Shown: piece after piece, positions 28,001-41,108 of the stretch | Layout: every line of letters begins with the position of its first letter | Position numbering within the stretch: position 1 is the stretch's first letter | Origin: Phytoseiulus persimilis | Lineage: Eukaryota; Arthropoda; Arachnida; Mesostigmata; Phytoseiidae | Length of the DNA stretch: 64,000 nucleotides | NCBI GenBank assembly: GCA_037576195.1 | Contig: JAQZDE010000013.1 | Coordinates: 1-64,000 of the forward strand | Reading direction: 5' to 3' | Notes under the pieces: model-generated | The model's input: only the letters and a program-made list of their open reading frames with translations | Told to the model about the DNA's origin: nothing | Databases searched by the model: none | Made by a program: the position numbers and the translations under genes

Positions 28001-31000
28001 CATCCAGCAGCCAACCAGCAGCAAGTCCAGAGTAAAGGGTGTCTGTGCGCTGGTTGGTTGAGCGCCTTGTCGAACGAATCGTATTATTCCTACGGCGGTG
28101 CCCGTGGTGGCGCTGCTAGTACTAGTTAGTGGAGTCGGATGGCCAGCCGGGAAGAGGCGGTGCAAACTATAACACCACCGCCGCCGGGAGGGAGGCCAGT
28201 CCGAGAGCTGGATGTGCAATCGGACATAAGAGACCAACCCCCAGGGCCGACACGAAACCAAACGGCGACTTTCCCGAGAGTAGTTTGGATGGAAACTCTT
28301 ACCTCGCCCAAGGTCGAATATCGATGACCTAGGAATTATCGCAAACATGCCGAACTGCCCTCGATTGCTGCTGCTGCTGCAAAGATCGTTCCGGTGGGGG
28401 GAGGCGACCAGACTCGCGTAAGGGTTCCGGACGAAGCCGTTCGGAGTAGAGATACTCTTGACACGGGCGCAGTGGGTACCGCGCTTCCTCTGCTGATCTC
28501 GTCGCGGTATCAGCCTCGATCGTGAGCTCTTCGTGGGTTATCGGTGGTCATCATCGGTGCACGATTTATCGATGCACGAGTTCGCTGGTGAACAGAGCCG
28601 CGACAAGACGCATGCGTTTGATGATTCCGCATTCCGCCGATTCTGTTTCGAGCCGCTCGAAATGTCGACTGCGAGCAATCTCAGCCACTTGTTGCTCAGA
28701 TACCCAGAGTTTTGACCTCAGTTCCGCGTCCACGGCGCGCAGAGAGCAGCGGCTAGGAACACTGTTTTGGTCTCGGATATATACATTGCGAAAGCAGGAA
28801 GACCTCGCCGCGGTCGCTCTTCAGTCAGGAACTCTATTCAGATTACGAGGTAACAGATCTCGAAGCGTCCGCTCTCGAAAATAGGAATATGTGTGGACAA
28901 AAGGAGCGAGCGAGAAGCGATCGCGAAACGGTAGAGAGATTTACGATTCCGGCCCGTTCGATCGGCAGGCTTCGCGAAGTCGGATTGGCTGTCAATGCGT
29001 CCGGAATCCGGAGAGGAACACTGGACGCGGAAATTTCCAAAGAGTGACAATGTTTTCGAAAACAGCGAACAGGAGAAAGATCAATCAAGTCTTGGAGATG
29101 AACTCTCTTGACCTTAACCACGTTATGGCGCTGGAGATGCCGACCGGTCAACGTATCCATGTTTTCTCGCAGAGCGCTAGCGGCGTTGGCGAACTGTGTC
29201 CTCGGATATCTGATTCACGAAAGTTCATTCGATTTCATCGCTGTCGGGTTCTCGAACCGCTCGGAAAACATGTTTTCCTTGGAGCGTTGCTCGAAATCGA
29301 CAGCAGTGAAGATCCGCTGGATGAAGTCCCGACGCCGTCTCCTGGGCGTCGGAGCAAACACAAACTAAAGAGTCGGATCGGACGAGAGCGAGTGCGAATT
29401 CATTCAAGGAACGCCGAAAGTCGAACCCTCCAGGAAAACCGATCCACGGACGGATTTCTGTTGATCAGGCCCCTTTTTTGGAGCATGTCTCCGGTCGGAA
29501 GAAGTCCATTCGCTTCTGATTCCCCAGCTTCCGCTCTCAGATTTTTCTAGCGATGCCTTTGATATCAATCGGCCTCAGAATACTTCAGCGCTCAATATGC
29601 CCCGGGCCGAGGTGCGCTAATATGAGCAGTCGGTGCAAGTTTGAGGGCAGGCACTTCACAACGCGGAAAACTCTTTCACCAGAAACCCAGAAAATTACGA
29701 ATCTAGAAAGGAACGTGCTCACGTGACAGACGCTTTGGGCAAACGAACTAAGTGAAGCCGGCGTTATCGTGGAGGGTCGTTGTAAGGTCTCTGTCAGCCG
29801 CCCTTAGAAGAACGATCGGTACGATGGCGATAGCGAACGGACAAACATCCATAAGACGAACGGACGGATACATCGATTTAATTTGACAGGATTCGAAAGA
29901 TAACGCTGGATGACCTCCAACCAAACCTTGCCATTGCTGGAGCGAAAGCACTCCTTCGCTCGATCGCGCCACACGAATGGGCCAGTGGTAACACCACAAC
30001 CGTCGTCGCCAGCAAACAGAGGAAGCTAACCGAAGGAAAACAAATGCGTTCGTTCGATATCGCCGTCCGCTAATTGCCCGCCAAGATACGACATTTCCTT
30101 AATCTGTTTGATCACTCGACTATTACATCGCGGACTTCGCTGGGAAGCTCGACACCGGAACTGAAACAGCAAGGGGCTCAGACCGCATCATCGATAGCTC
30201 CTGAAATCGCAAGGGCCACGCGACAGTATCAGCCGAGCTGTGATCGGTTCTCCGCGAAATCGATGGGAACCAATCGCGTCCCCTACCTGACAGAACACCC
30301 CCTCGACGTGGATGGACCTTGGGCCCAAGACGAAAAGAACGATTCCTCCTGGCGCAGGGTACGCGGGGGATTTTTGTACGCTGGAATTCATAGCCCCGCT
30401 TGCACATAATTTTGCGGATACAATCAATTCAACACAACTTCCGAGCTTGCCTGCTACCCCTGCCAGGCATCACAGCGGCGAAAGTCCTACCTCACATCTC
30501 AGCCCTAGATGTTAGGAATCACGTGTGGTCGAGTTTGTCCGGTGCTTTTTCGACGGATCATGAACTGAGCGGCGCCAGGCAAGCCTTTCTCCGAGCACCG
30601 GGAAAACCACTTCGCCATTTGTCACCTCTCGCGGAGAGCGTCATATCTGACGAGCGTCCGCCGCCGAACGGGGCGATCACGGCGGATCAGAATGAGGAGT
30701 TAATGAGCTCGTGCAAATTCAAAAATGTCCAGTCATCAAAACAAGGCAGGCTTCTACACAAATGGCCCATCCAGTCCAGGCCGGGCTGGAGCAGGCCGTC
30801 TGAGGGAGCTTAAGCGGACTAATGTAACCTAACAGGGGAAATGACCGGCAGCAGGCATGCAGTACGCAGTCATTTCAGGAGCCAATCAGGCCTAGCCAGT
30901 CAGGCAACTGCCTACTCACGGACAAGGCCAACATTCGGCAACTTTGTTGCCGGTTTTGGAACTACGCTGCTGGAAGAGCAACGTCGATCACAGCATCTTG

Positions 31001-32590
31001 ACATCTCCCTCCGGGCTTTTATTCCTCTCTATCCGAGGAGCGATCCGAGGCATTCCAAAATCGAGCTCGGGGAGCTTCGGCAGAAGAACATGGAGTCGGC
31101 GCGGGTTTGCGAGGGAGCTCCGGTGGGAGCCGTGCGCCGAAAACGAGCAGAACGGGATCCTTCCGAACTTCCGGTCCGCTCGTGGAGCGCTGCAGCACTC
31201 GGTAGTCCCTGTCGCGCGCAGAGATCTGTCTCACCTAGACCTTGCGGTCACGGAGCTTTCCCAATCTAGCGGAATCGTTCCTTCTCGCTCGCTAACCCTC
31301 TCGCAGCGCAAGCTCTTCCTGAGCTTAACTAGAGGCAGCATGTATTCTGGAAGTTGTTTTCCAGTAACGATGACGACAACCAGACCTTGAGAATGAACTC
31401 GATAACGAGGCCGAGTGGTTAGCCTTGGAACCATGCCGCTCGCGCTCAGTCATTCGCTGCTAGCCGGTCTGCTCGATCGCTATAACCAACACAACAACCA
31501 CTAGCAAGGCGCCGGCCGTCGCGGTAGCATCATAGTAAACTGAATTCCGCCGTCGCATAACAAAGGGGAAAACAGTCGAACGCATGTCCGAATCTCTCGG
31601 TCTGTCGGCGTTGGCTTCCACTGCGAATTGGATTCCGAACTATAGACGCACCTTAGGGGCGAAAGCATCCGACAGTCGGTTAAGCGGCGAGCCGACCGAC
31701 CGACCAACCAACAGGGGGACGGAAGATTTGAAGGCGAAAGGACATCACGAGGTCGCTATGCAACAACGTTACAACTCGGGCTGTCGCCGCCATCACGTTC
31801 GATCCTCGCACGTGCGGACGCTGCGCCTTCCGATCTCGGTCGGAACGAACACGTGAGACTGGCCGCAAGCTCGCATGAATTCCAGAAGTTCACTGAATCG
31901 ATCGCTTCAGGGAAATGTCCTCGTTTTGCGGAACAGCTGGGCGAAGACAATCGACGTTCCAGCCTTGCTTGTTCTCCCGACGTCGCTGTGCGTGCACGAG
32001 AGGAGGCCATCCGCATTTCGAGACAGACGTATCAGAGTCCGATGCGCATGAAGTTCTTCCGATTCCTCCATCGTAGGCGACGAGGAACGTGTGAGATCTG
32101 TTGTGACTCGAGCGTGGAGCGTAGAACTTACCGGGGAAACATTGCTGCCTGAAGGGCGGAATGGTGAAGTATGTGAGAATACTTCAAACGTCTCAAAATC
32201 CTCGTGCTGCCGCGTCCTCGCTCGCTGTCGGCACGTGAAGTGCTGACAGTCTGTACGGCGCCCTTTCGTTGATCACTTGTCAGGATGATCGCAGCAGCCT
32301 CAGCCGGCTCTCGGATGCAGGACGTCGGAGCCGATCACCGCCGAAAGCACACTGACACACAATCACAGAAGCACAATGTTTCGCGGTAGGTTTTCCTCGC
32401 TTTCGTTGCCCGCTCACTAACTCGCTCGCTCACGTCGCTTGTTCACTTGGACCGTATGGTGGAGTTACTCGAAATGACGCCAGTCACAGGAGAGAGTCGG
32501 CCGCCCCGTTGCCACCATTACCATTGGGTTAGTGGGCTGTCCATTGGTAAGCAGGGGCAGAGTGAGCCGTCCGTCGTCGTTGTTGTTGTC

Positions 32591-32618
32591 GGCTGGCTGG
32601 CTGACTGACTGACTGACA
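32591..32618. repeat. Compound (GGCT)n/(GACT)n tetranucleotide repeat
   Basis: Three GGCT units change abruptly to four GACT units. The two units differ by one base, as in the array at 8.01 kb. Non-coding. Confidence 0.9.
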
Positions 32619-32998
32619 CAGAGAACGATCGCGACAGGACCTACAGACGGAGCGGGCTGCTCACTCGCAGAACGGAGAACGCTTAAAACGCTCGTCGTGG
32701 CTGTCGCTGTTGTTACTGCTAGCGGCGGCATCAGCGGTGGCGGCTAGTCCGTTCGTTCGTTGCTTGCTTGCTTCGTCGGTCGGTGCGTCCTTCCGTTCGC
32801 AACGGTAAACAGCAACGAAAGATAGAGGGCTTTCTAGAGAGACACAAACTATTCGACGCCGAGCAGAATGAGCGAGCAGGCAAACGAACGAAGGCCGCGC
32901 GGAAGCCACGTCCCACCAACTGCTCCCTCCAATAACACCGTCGTCGTCTGTGACGCCGCTGCTCACGTCGTCAACGCAAAGTCTAATGGACCGTTCGT

Positions 32999-33031
32999 CT
33001 GACAGACGGACAGACAAACAGACAGACAGAC
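32999..33031. repeat. (CAGA)n-rich imperfect repeat
   Basis: Repeated CAGA/GACA units with single-base interruptions (GACGGACAGACAAACAGACA-like), in non-coding sequence. Confidence 0.8.
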
Positions 33032-36000
33032 TGTCGGATCGACCGACCGAACCGAACACTGCGGGCACGGAGGTAGACACTGCTTCGTTTGCCCCCTCTT
33101 CTCTCAATCGTTAGACTGGTGAGCAGCGCTGCTGGAACTGCCGTAACCACCACTGCGAATTCACTGCGGAACACTGTGTCTAACTGAACTGGCCGTCACT
33201 GAAACACTGACTGACGGCAATGGCCCTGTCAGAAGATACTGTAGTTGCCCGCTCCCTCCACGGCCAACCACGCTTACCACCAACCACTAGCACCACCATC
33301 ATCACCAAGTTCAGCACAACCACCACCATTACCATCACCGGATCAGCATCGACGACGACGACAACAACAGCAAAAACGGCTAAACCGTATATTGGTGAAA
33401 GTATCGGCGTTAAAGCGAGCAACATAATTACACGCGGACATTATGCGCCGACGCGCGGACTGTTGCAGCCCGACAGCCTCTTTGCTATATGCACTCGCGG
33501 CACCGGTAGCGCACGCTCGATGGCCCCTCTCGCCGCAACAGAAATCTCCATTTTCGAAGCGAGCGAAACGGAGGATCGCAACCCGCTCAACACCTCCATC
33601 ATCGACGCGAACCGCAACGATGCTCGGCAACCGAGGACGGCTGTCTTACGATTCTGCAACCGACGACTGGGGCATCTCGTCTCTGCAGTCCCAGTTCTTA
33701 ACAGCAGTAGTCTGGACGAGGTGACGGAGGCCGGCAGCTTAACCTACTTTACTACTAGACTCTACGTTACTCTACGATGTCGGCTCGAAAGAGTTAGCTA
33801 GCCGTTCGGCTGGGCCCGAAGAAGAATCGGGCCGAACGAGCGATCGGCAGGCCCACAATGCCTTCTAAACGAACCAACCTCTCAAATTCGAGGGAACAAT
33901 CGAACTTCGTTCGCGTCGCTCACACCGAACGCTGGGCGATTCCCTGCCCTCGGAGCTCCTCCGCAAGGAGCAACCTCCGAGCAACGAACTCTCGCTTTCA
34001 CGGGTCGACCTTGACGACACAACTGAACGCCCACTCCCAGTCGACCCGAATCCTTCCGCGATTTCGCGGCCGCTCTTTCTTGCCGCGAAAGTTCGTCGGG
34101 TGGCTCGAACCACTCAGTCTGAGCTCCACACCACGCTCGGTAGCCCGCGGCGGTGAAACGTTACGGGAACTTCCAAGCGGAGCTCTCGGGTTCTCTAGCG
34201 CGAGACCTATGACATCATCCCCGAACGTCGACGGCAGCCGCCGACGTCACTCGAGCTCCGACGGCTCTTTCTTCAGTCGGTTAGTCGGGCCAACTTATAG
34301 CCGGCCGGTTGTCCATCTTCGCCGAGGGGAATATCGGGTTCAGCGTAGTGGATCGCGTCAAGCGCCTGTTAGGCTTCCAGAACGCTTGGCCGCCCCGACG
34401 TCCACTCTGTCCAGCATGGCGAGCATAACAGCGAGCTCTGGATGATCTGTTCCATCGATTTCTTTCGGGTGCCGTTTGTTTCGCCGAGTGAGTCGGAATC
34501 CGAATTCGTTGCCGTCGCCGTTGTTGTCGTCGTCAGTTTGTCGGAGCTACGACTAAGCGCGTTTCGCAATAACGAAGGTTACTAGCAGCCGCTGCCGCCA
34601 TCGCGACGACGACCGACTAAGCCATAGGATCCTTTAACAAACGAACGTCCGAGCGGAGGAGGCATCGCCGAAAACTAGACAATTCCGCGCTGCCGGCTCG
34701 CTGTTATGAATCTACCGTCAGAGAATTATGCAGTAACGCAGACGATCCGTACAAACATCAACAACAACGACGACGTCGCCACCGACCGGCGATTCAAACG
34801 AGCAACAGCAGCGGCTGCAGCAGCAGCAGACCAACCGCCATACACGCATTTCCAGAGCCGGCGACTCTTGATTATTCCGCGACCGTGGTGGTTGTGTTGT
34901 ATCAAGCACAGAAAAAGCCGCGCGCAGTGTCCGACTCCGAGATGACGAAAGCGACGCTATCGTACAGTTTTCTGTGGAAGCTCGCTCGCGGATTCCGACG
35001 AGGTTTCCAACAGTTATTTCTTTTACAAGTGTTCCGATCCTTCGAACGGGAGTCGGTACGGCGCGAGCTCGAAAACGCGTGCTGGAAGCTCCGGCTGCTG
35101 AGAATCCTGGAAATTCGGAAACGACATGCGTCGACGTTCACCCGGAAGGTACTCACCATTCTGGAAGGGAGTAGTCCGCAGGCAGAAGGCACTTCCAGTG
35201 AACTACAAGTCTGTCAAACCATTTCGATGTCGGCAGATTTCTTTTCTATACTTCAGAACAACCGAGGTTCGAAGGGGTAGAACAAAAAAGAAACCGCACG
35301 ACAAGTCTTGCAACACAAGCCTCGGTCAAGGTTCGGAGGTCTCCTAGTCGGAGTTCGTGCAAACTAGCGACCTGAACCTGGCGGGCTGTAGGAATTCTGT
35401 CCTGCACTCCAGTTCACCGGGTGGCCCCTGCGACGTTAGCACATGGCTCGTCTAAAGCACACTACTACTAGTTGGACGAGCGCGACAAGCAATCGCGCTG
35501 CCTCTGTGAGCCCTGCGCGCGCACCAATGGAGAGGGCCCAGCGGCTGGCGGGCGGCCAGCCAGCCAGCCAAGCTCGCTGACTGACTGTCGCGGCGGCGGC
35601 GGCGTCAGCGCTACACTATACAGCGATTCTTCGGCGGGCGGCAGCGTCTCGCGCGGCAGCATCTCGTAAGGCCCTCGAACGAGCAGGCCCGATCAGAACC
35701 TTCTCGCCATTCGAGACAGAAAGCTCCACTAGCCGATCTTCCGTACTTCAAACTCTGAACGAAATCGCCTCAGACACGCAGCGACCCTGTTCCATGTCGG
35801 AGGGCTCCGTCCTGAAAGAACTTCGGGAAGGATCAGGAACCCCGCCGCGATTCCCCTAGCTCGCGCATTCTCCTGAGGCATCGGGGTCCTGCACAGTCGT
35901 GGTCCGTTCACTGTGGTTAACACTGCGCTCGTCGGCGCCAAGGGTGTTGGTCAAATTTGGTATCGCGTTTGCTCGCGCATCTCCAGCACCCCGCACCACA

Positions 36001-39000
36001 GAACGTCCACCCGAGCAACACGATGCGCTCACTGACCCACATTCTCCTAAACTTTACCTAACCTGACACGTGACACACGTCCAACAGGTGATCGGATCCA
36101 AGCTTGGCAAGAAAAGTAGAATTAGGTGGAGAAAGTTTTCTTGCCGTCGGAGGCAGATATTCATTGTTCAAGTGACTTGACGCCCGCTCGCCACCGACGT
36201 CGTCGGGCAGGAATTCGCGGGGACTAGCGTCAGAGCGCTGAGAGCCGCGCTTTCGATTATCAGCAGCTCCATATCGAGGGTCTGACACACGGGGTACATC
36301 GGACCTCCGAAGTAGTTTTCGAGGCGCCCGACATTTGTCAGAACTCACTCTCGACGACTTCGGAAACTGAAGCTTGCTCACTCGAGTCTATCGGTACACG
36401 AGTGTCACTGGACCGGCGGTTGCGTGACATCGTTGCATGGATTTCGAACGCGCAGCCTGTATTATGTATGAGACCATCTTGAACTATTCATTAGTACCAA
36501 TGATGACGACAACCGGTGTTGGATCGTTTTCGTCGTCGCTGCCACCGTCCATCCATCGGCCTAATTCAACCTTGAACTCCAGGCGTTCGCTCTACGTCGA
36601 TGATGTGTTCTTGGTCGAACGAGTTCTTGGTGGACGTATTGACCGAGAGCAGCCAATCGGGAAACCAGTCAAGCTCATTCCGACAACTTGCGTCCTCGTC
36701 AGCGATATCTGGATGAATGCAACCAGCCTGTTCGAACCGTTTCGAACTTTTCCTCCAGTCGTCGGCATGCTTCTGGAACCTAAATGCGCGAACTTTCAGG
36801 CAAACACGCAAACATCCGGTCGATCGGGAAGATTCTCGCATCATCAACTGTGGCGGTCCTAATCTCGAGGAGCTGGAATGGGAGGAATCTGGCTGGGCTG
36901 TCCTAGAAGCTACTTGATCGCACCGGAGCGAAGCCAGAGTCAAGGAATCCAACGACCGCGTTTGATACTCAACGCGATGAACGGATTTTGTTGTAGCGTT
37001 GGTGGAAATAGATCTTTGGGGCATAGTTTCGGGTTCTTGAAACATCCAAAACAAACACAGTTCGTGCTTCCCGATATGACAATTCGAGCAGCCTCCTAGA
37101 GAGCCGCGGCCGCGACTACTCCAGCACCACATTGGCACTGAGCGCTAACATCACACACGATGTTTTCTCTTGAGAATTATTCGAAAATCGTTACGTGTCT
37201 CTCTCGCCGAGAACGCTTCTTTCTTTCTTCCTCCCGCGCCGCTGTCGAAGCTTGTCCGCAAACTCGGCGGAACCAGCACCGAAATCACAGAACCATTCAC
37301 GGATCAACCGATCGGTTCTTTACTCCGTGCAACCAATCGAACTGTTCGGGTTTAGACCGAACACGCTGCGCGTCCGTTGTCTCTAGCGTTGCCGCTAGTT
37401 CGAATGTTTGGCTTCGATAGATCTCAGGCAGGGAACAGATATTCGGCCTCCTCCTCATTCTTCTCCGTTTCTCGCTCACATGCTTTAGGTTCCGTGGGGT
37501 CGTTGACCCACTTTCATGTCGAAAAGCTCGTTTATGCGTTGCCTAACCGCCTGCAGCCTGGTTCAGCTGGTACAGCTAGCTCATCTTACCTAACCAGTGT
37601 ACCTCCTTTTATGGGAGGTTTGAGGTGCTGCTGTGATGGAGCAGCAGCGTCTTCAGCCAGCGATGACGCAACCGATTTCAAACTCACGGAGCAACCGCCA
37701 CCGAAATAGCGTCCCTAATCAGAGAACACTGACTGCATGAAGAAACCGTTTTCATAACGTTTCGGATAACTCGGAACGGGCTTCCTCGAAAGCAATCGAT
37801 CTGTTTCAATGCATGCGCTAGGACCAGGAAGCTCCGAGCGGATCTTTCTGAAGAGTGGGTCAGGTGAGCGGATGGAAGGTGGGTTGAAATATGAAGCTTT
37901 AGCGAGCGTCGCATCGAAACCCGGGACTGTAATCCAGCCGAGTTCAACTGAGCCGTCTCCGGACTAGAAGCCATCGGCACCCGGTTGCGGCTAGCGTCCA
38001 AGCGACTGTCCTCGCTCATCGGAACGTTACCAAGATGCTCAGTCGGGGGCGGCGTGAAAGGGCGCTCAACCACGTTCGCTCTGACGAGACTGAGATGGAC
38101 ATCTCAGACATTCATCGGAAGGTTGAAAAGCTGTCACCTAATCGAAAAGCATCTTTCGAGTCCGCGCGAGTCATACATTTTCAAGTCGACGTCTCGTTTC
38201 CCTCAGAGATGGCCGAACGGTACAGAAGAAAAATTTGTGTACTGTCTCCTGCTTGATAGTCGGAGCGATCCGATACTGGTATGTTTCACAGCCGGGAAGA
38301 CGTTAGGCTGGGGTCGTCGACCTTCTTGAATTTTGTCGGCTTTTCGGAGAGCCAAGAAGGCCCCATTTCTGGGTTAGCAGCCCAAAACGTAGCAGCGACG
38401 ACAACATCTGGGTTGGGTTGGAGCCGTTTGGGCTTGGTTAGTCCGCTGGTCGTTCACCCACAAGCGACCGTAAGTACTCACTGATACAGAGCTCTTCTGT
38501 CACCCCGTGATATCGTAATCTCATTGGTGGGGGTTGACAAGTTCACTCCTCCATCACCCCTGCTACATGTGCGGGAGGTTTCGTAGTTCGTGAATTCTAC
38601 GCCGGTAAGGTCGGGAACACGATTTTAGCGAAAACCCTGATACTTCCTTTCGTCACTTCTCACTCCACTTCTTTCCGATCTTAAGGAGCAAAACATCCGT
38701 TCTGTTGTTGCTTCGAATGTGGCTGCAATGAGCAGGTTCTTAAATACCGACAAGGGATCGCGAGTTGCGGAAACTTTACTGGTCCATCCACATTAGTATA
38801 CGCTGAACCGCCATCAATTGATTCGGGGATTATCGCCGAAATCGTTGAATCATGTCAGACTGACTCTCAAACAGTGTCTCGGATGTCGCGAAACACCCCC
38901 TTTGGACCCCTCCCCGCCCCCTCCTGATGACATCGCGCGCATCGATCGCTCTCGGTCTCTTTTTCTCTGTGGAACTGAGGCGCCTCTTCTGTTGCAGCGA

Positions 39001-40986
39001 GGTCGATCAAGGTCTGGAAGTTGTATGCGTGGGACCGAGGGTCAATCATCCCGGGAAGTCAGACTTATCGAGGTCCGTCCTGTATCCCCCCACTCAGACC
39101 CACCCCTGGAAGAGGGGGGGGGACCGAGCGTTCCAGGCTCGCTTCGCGCATCTCATGGTTTGAAGTTTCTCGAACCTGCTGATCGACGAACACGGGCCTG
39201 TCGGATTTCGGAAGGTGATAGAACTGGGTGTTCCTGGCTAGCTGGGCCGGGTAACAGATGGAGATCTATGGCAGTTTTCCAGGAGGTGCGTGGAAGTGCC
39301 GCCTCATCAGCCAGTGTTTCCGCGAAAAGCTATTCGCGTTACCATTGAAAGAAGAAAGAGCCTAACCTCTTCCGTTCGCGGTGGAATGACCGAGGCTGTT
39401 CTGACCTTCCGAGAGAGAATCCCAGTCGGGTAACCACAGTCTTCCCGTTCCGATGTTTAATGGAGAAACTGTGGACGAAGAAATTCCTCGGAGGAGGAGA
39501 TTACGCCGACCGATGAGAGCGAGATAATTTTCCGAATATGCTCCCAGAGTAGGCATCCCTTCTCTCGAGCAAGGTGGGACTCCACCCGTTCGCGCAGCGG
39601 GCAGCTGAACTAGTGGCGGACTACTAACTACAAGCGCCGCCCGTCCAGTCTGCAAAGAGTGAAGTGCTCCAAGGCGGTGTGTCGGTTATGCGAAAGGGTT
39701 AGATTGGTTGGCAGCCGTCGGCCGTCAAAGCGCCGTAACTAGTCGATGCAACGCTTAACCACCACTAGTATTCTAGTACGGATTATGCCGGTGCTGGAAA
39801 GGGTGGAGGACGGGGAAGAGTTGGCAATGCGTCGGGTGCTCGCTCGCAATTGGTTAACGTCTGCCTCCCAGAAGGCGGGCTGGGTTGCGTTGCGTTAACG
39901 TTAACCCTTCCAAAACAAACAGAGCGTAAGCAAACGCTGCCAACTGGCGAGCGGCTAGGCGGGCCCATACGACCAGAATCATCATAGTTCGCCGGTTCTC
40001 TTCCGGCGAGCTTTCGCTACTTGAACGCTTGCATTTGTGGATCTTTGGAGGATCAATTCTGCTCCAACCCACTCCGACGCTAACTGGGATCATCTGACCG
40101 CGATGGTGGAAGCGGTGATCTCTGCATTCCGGTGCATACGAGTCGGCACGGTCGGATCTTGGACACTTGCGACGCTGGGTTGTTCAGTTGAGTGAGAGCT
40201 CGAGTCTGTTCCTTCTCTTTTTGCTTCCACAGGCGCGGCATTACACATCTTGTTTTAATGTTTTTTTCCGGATCAGATCGGAGCAAACTGTAACTTGAGG
40301 AGGAGTTTCCGATGTCAGAGCATATTCCATTGCTAAACGCGACGATGAAGGTTCGCGAGATGGAAAATTTGGCGCTCTGGAGAAGGAGGAGACGAGCCGC
40401 TTTGTAGGATCGCTTCGATATGCATCGCTTCTATACGTGGAGCTCACAAATAACACTGCTCTCAGAAACAGTTCCGCGTCAAGTGACTCCTGTTTTTCGA
40501 ACCTCGACGATGTTTCCATGACTTTTCATTTAGCTCGGTCTTCTCTATGTTTCAGAAACTTCTCTTGCATCGCCCAGCTCCAGTTAGGCTTGGAAGCCAT
40601 TCAAGCGATGATACACATAGCGGGAGAACCCGAGCAGGAAGATGAAGAGAAATTCCGGACCAGATCATTCCCAAACAAAACGCGGGGTGAGAGACACAAA
40701 GTTATCACAAACAATGACCAATACAACTACCATGTTCGATGGATAACCTTTGTACTCCTGTCGTCGCGAGATCCGAATTTATGCTTCACCGCGACCGAAA
40801 CGCCCTTCGACCCTCATAACTCCTCTGAATTACACACAAACAACGAGAGGATCTCGCTTCAAGTTATCTAACTGATTCACGAACGAAACCTTCTTAACCT
40901 CGTCGCGGAGTCGTGCCCGTTCGGGAATCACACTTCCCTGCTTCCTCATCGCACTCTGTATCGGAGAACTGCCTCCCGCTTCGGTC

Positions 40987-41108
40987 ATGACGGAGGACGC
41001 CTCACAATCAACTCCTGCTCCTCACTCTCAGACTAATCCAGAAGATACTAAAGAGCTGAATCTGAAACGTTCTGGGGATGGGCGCGTTTCATCGGAGACC
41101 GTGAACAA
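40987..41108 (+). CDS. Possible first coding exon of an unidentified gene (partial)
   Basis: An ATG opens a 40-residue frame beginning MTEDASQSTPAPHSQTNPED. It is hydrophilic and low in complexity, like many disordered N-termini, and it ends at a consensus donor (AACAA|GTGAGG) just before an in-frame TGA. The residue mix is more protein-like than surrounding frames. I could not find a convincing phase-2 partner exon downstream. An acceptor near 41778 (CCTCTCAG) gives a frame that soon ends. This is a suggestion from one start codon, one donor and composition; it may be chance. Confidence 0.25.

Larger units (their letters stand above)
18334..40986. other. Gene-poor stretch, no supported gene
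   Basis: About 22 kb in which no exon could be supported. The 5' exons of the 17.9-kb minus-strand gene may lie in the left part. Long open frames occur in opposite orientations over the same DNA, for example 28843-29550 on both strands and 36437-37138 on both strands. I attribute this to base composition because neither strand shows motifs or coherent splice structure. Short tetranucleotide repeats are frequent; some are listed separately. Minus-strand AATAAA words near 20774, 25434, 27486 and 31018 could not be joined to coding exons. I recognise no tRNA, rRNA or intact transposable element. Confidence 0.45.

Noticed and set aside
31401-31450. tRNA-like words (GAGGCCGAGTGGTTA) suggesting a Ser/Leu tRNA
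   Set aside because: No matching B box, anticodon arm or acceptor-stem pairing follows.
33858-34445. 195-codon plus-strand open frame
   Set aside because: Arg/Ser-rich translation typical of CGA/TCG-rich non-coding DNA. An open minus frame overlaps it.
40437-40871. 145-codon plus-strand open frame with an acceptor-like site inside
   Set aside because: The part after the acceptor reads reasonably but has no matching donor or partner exon.
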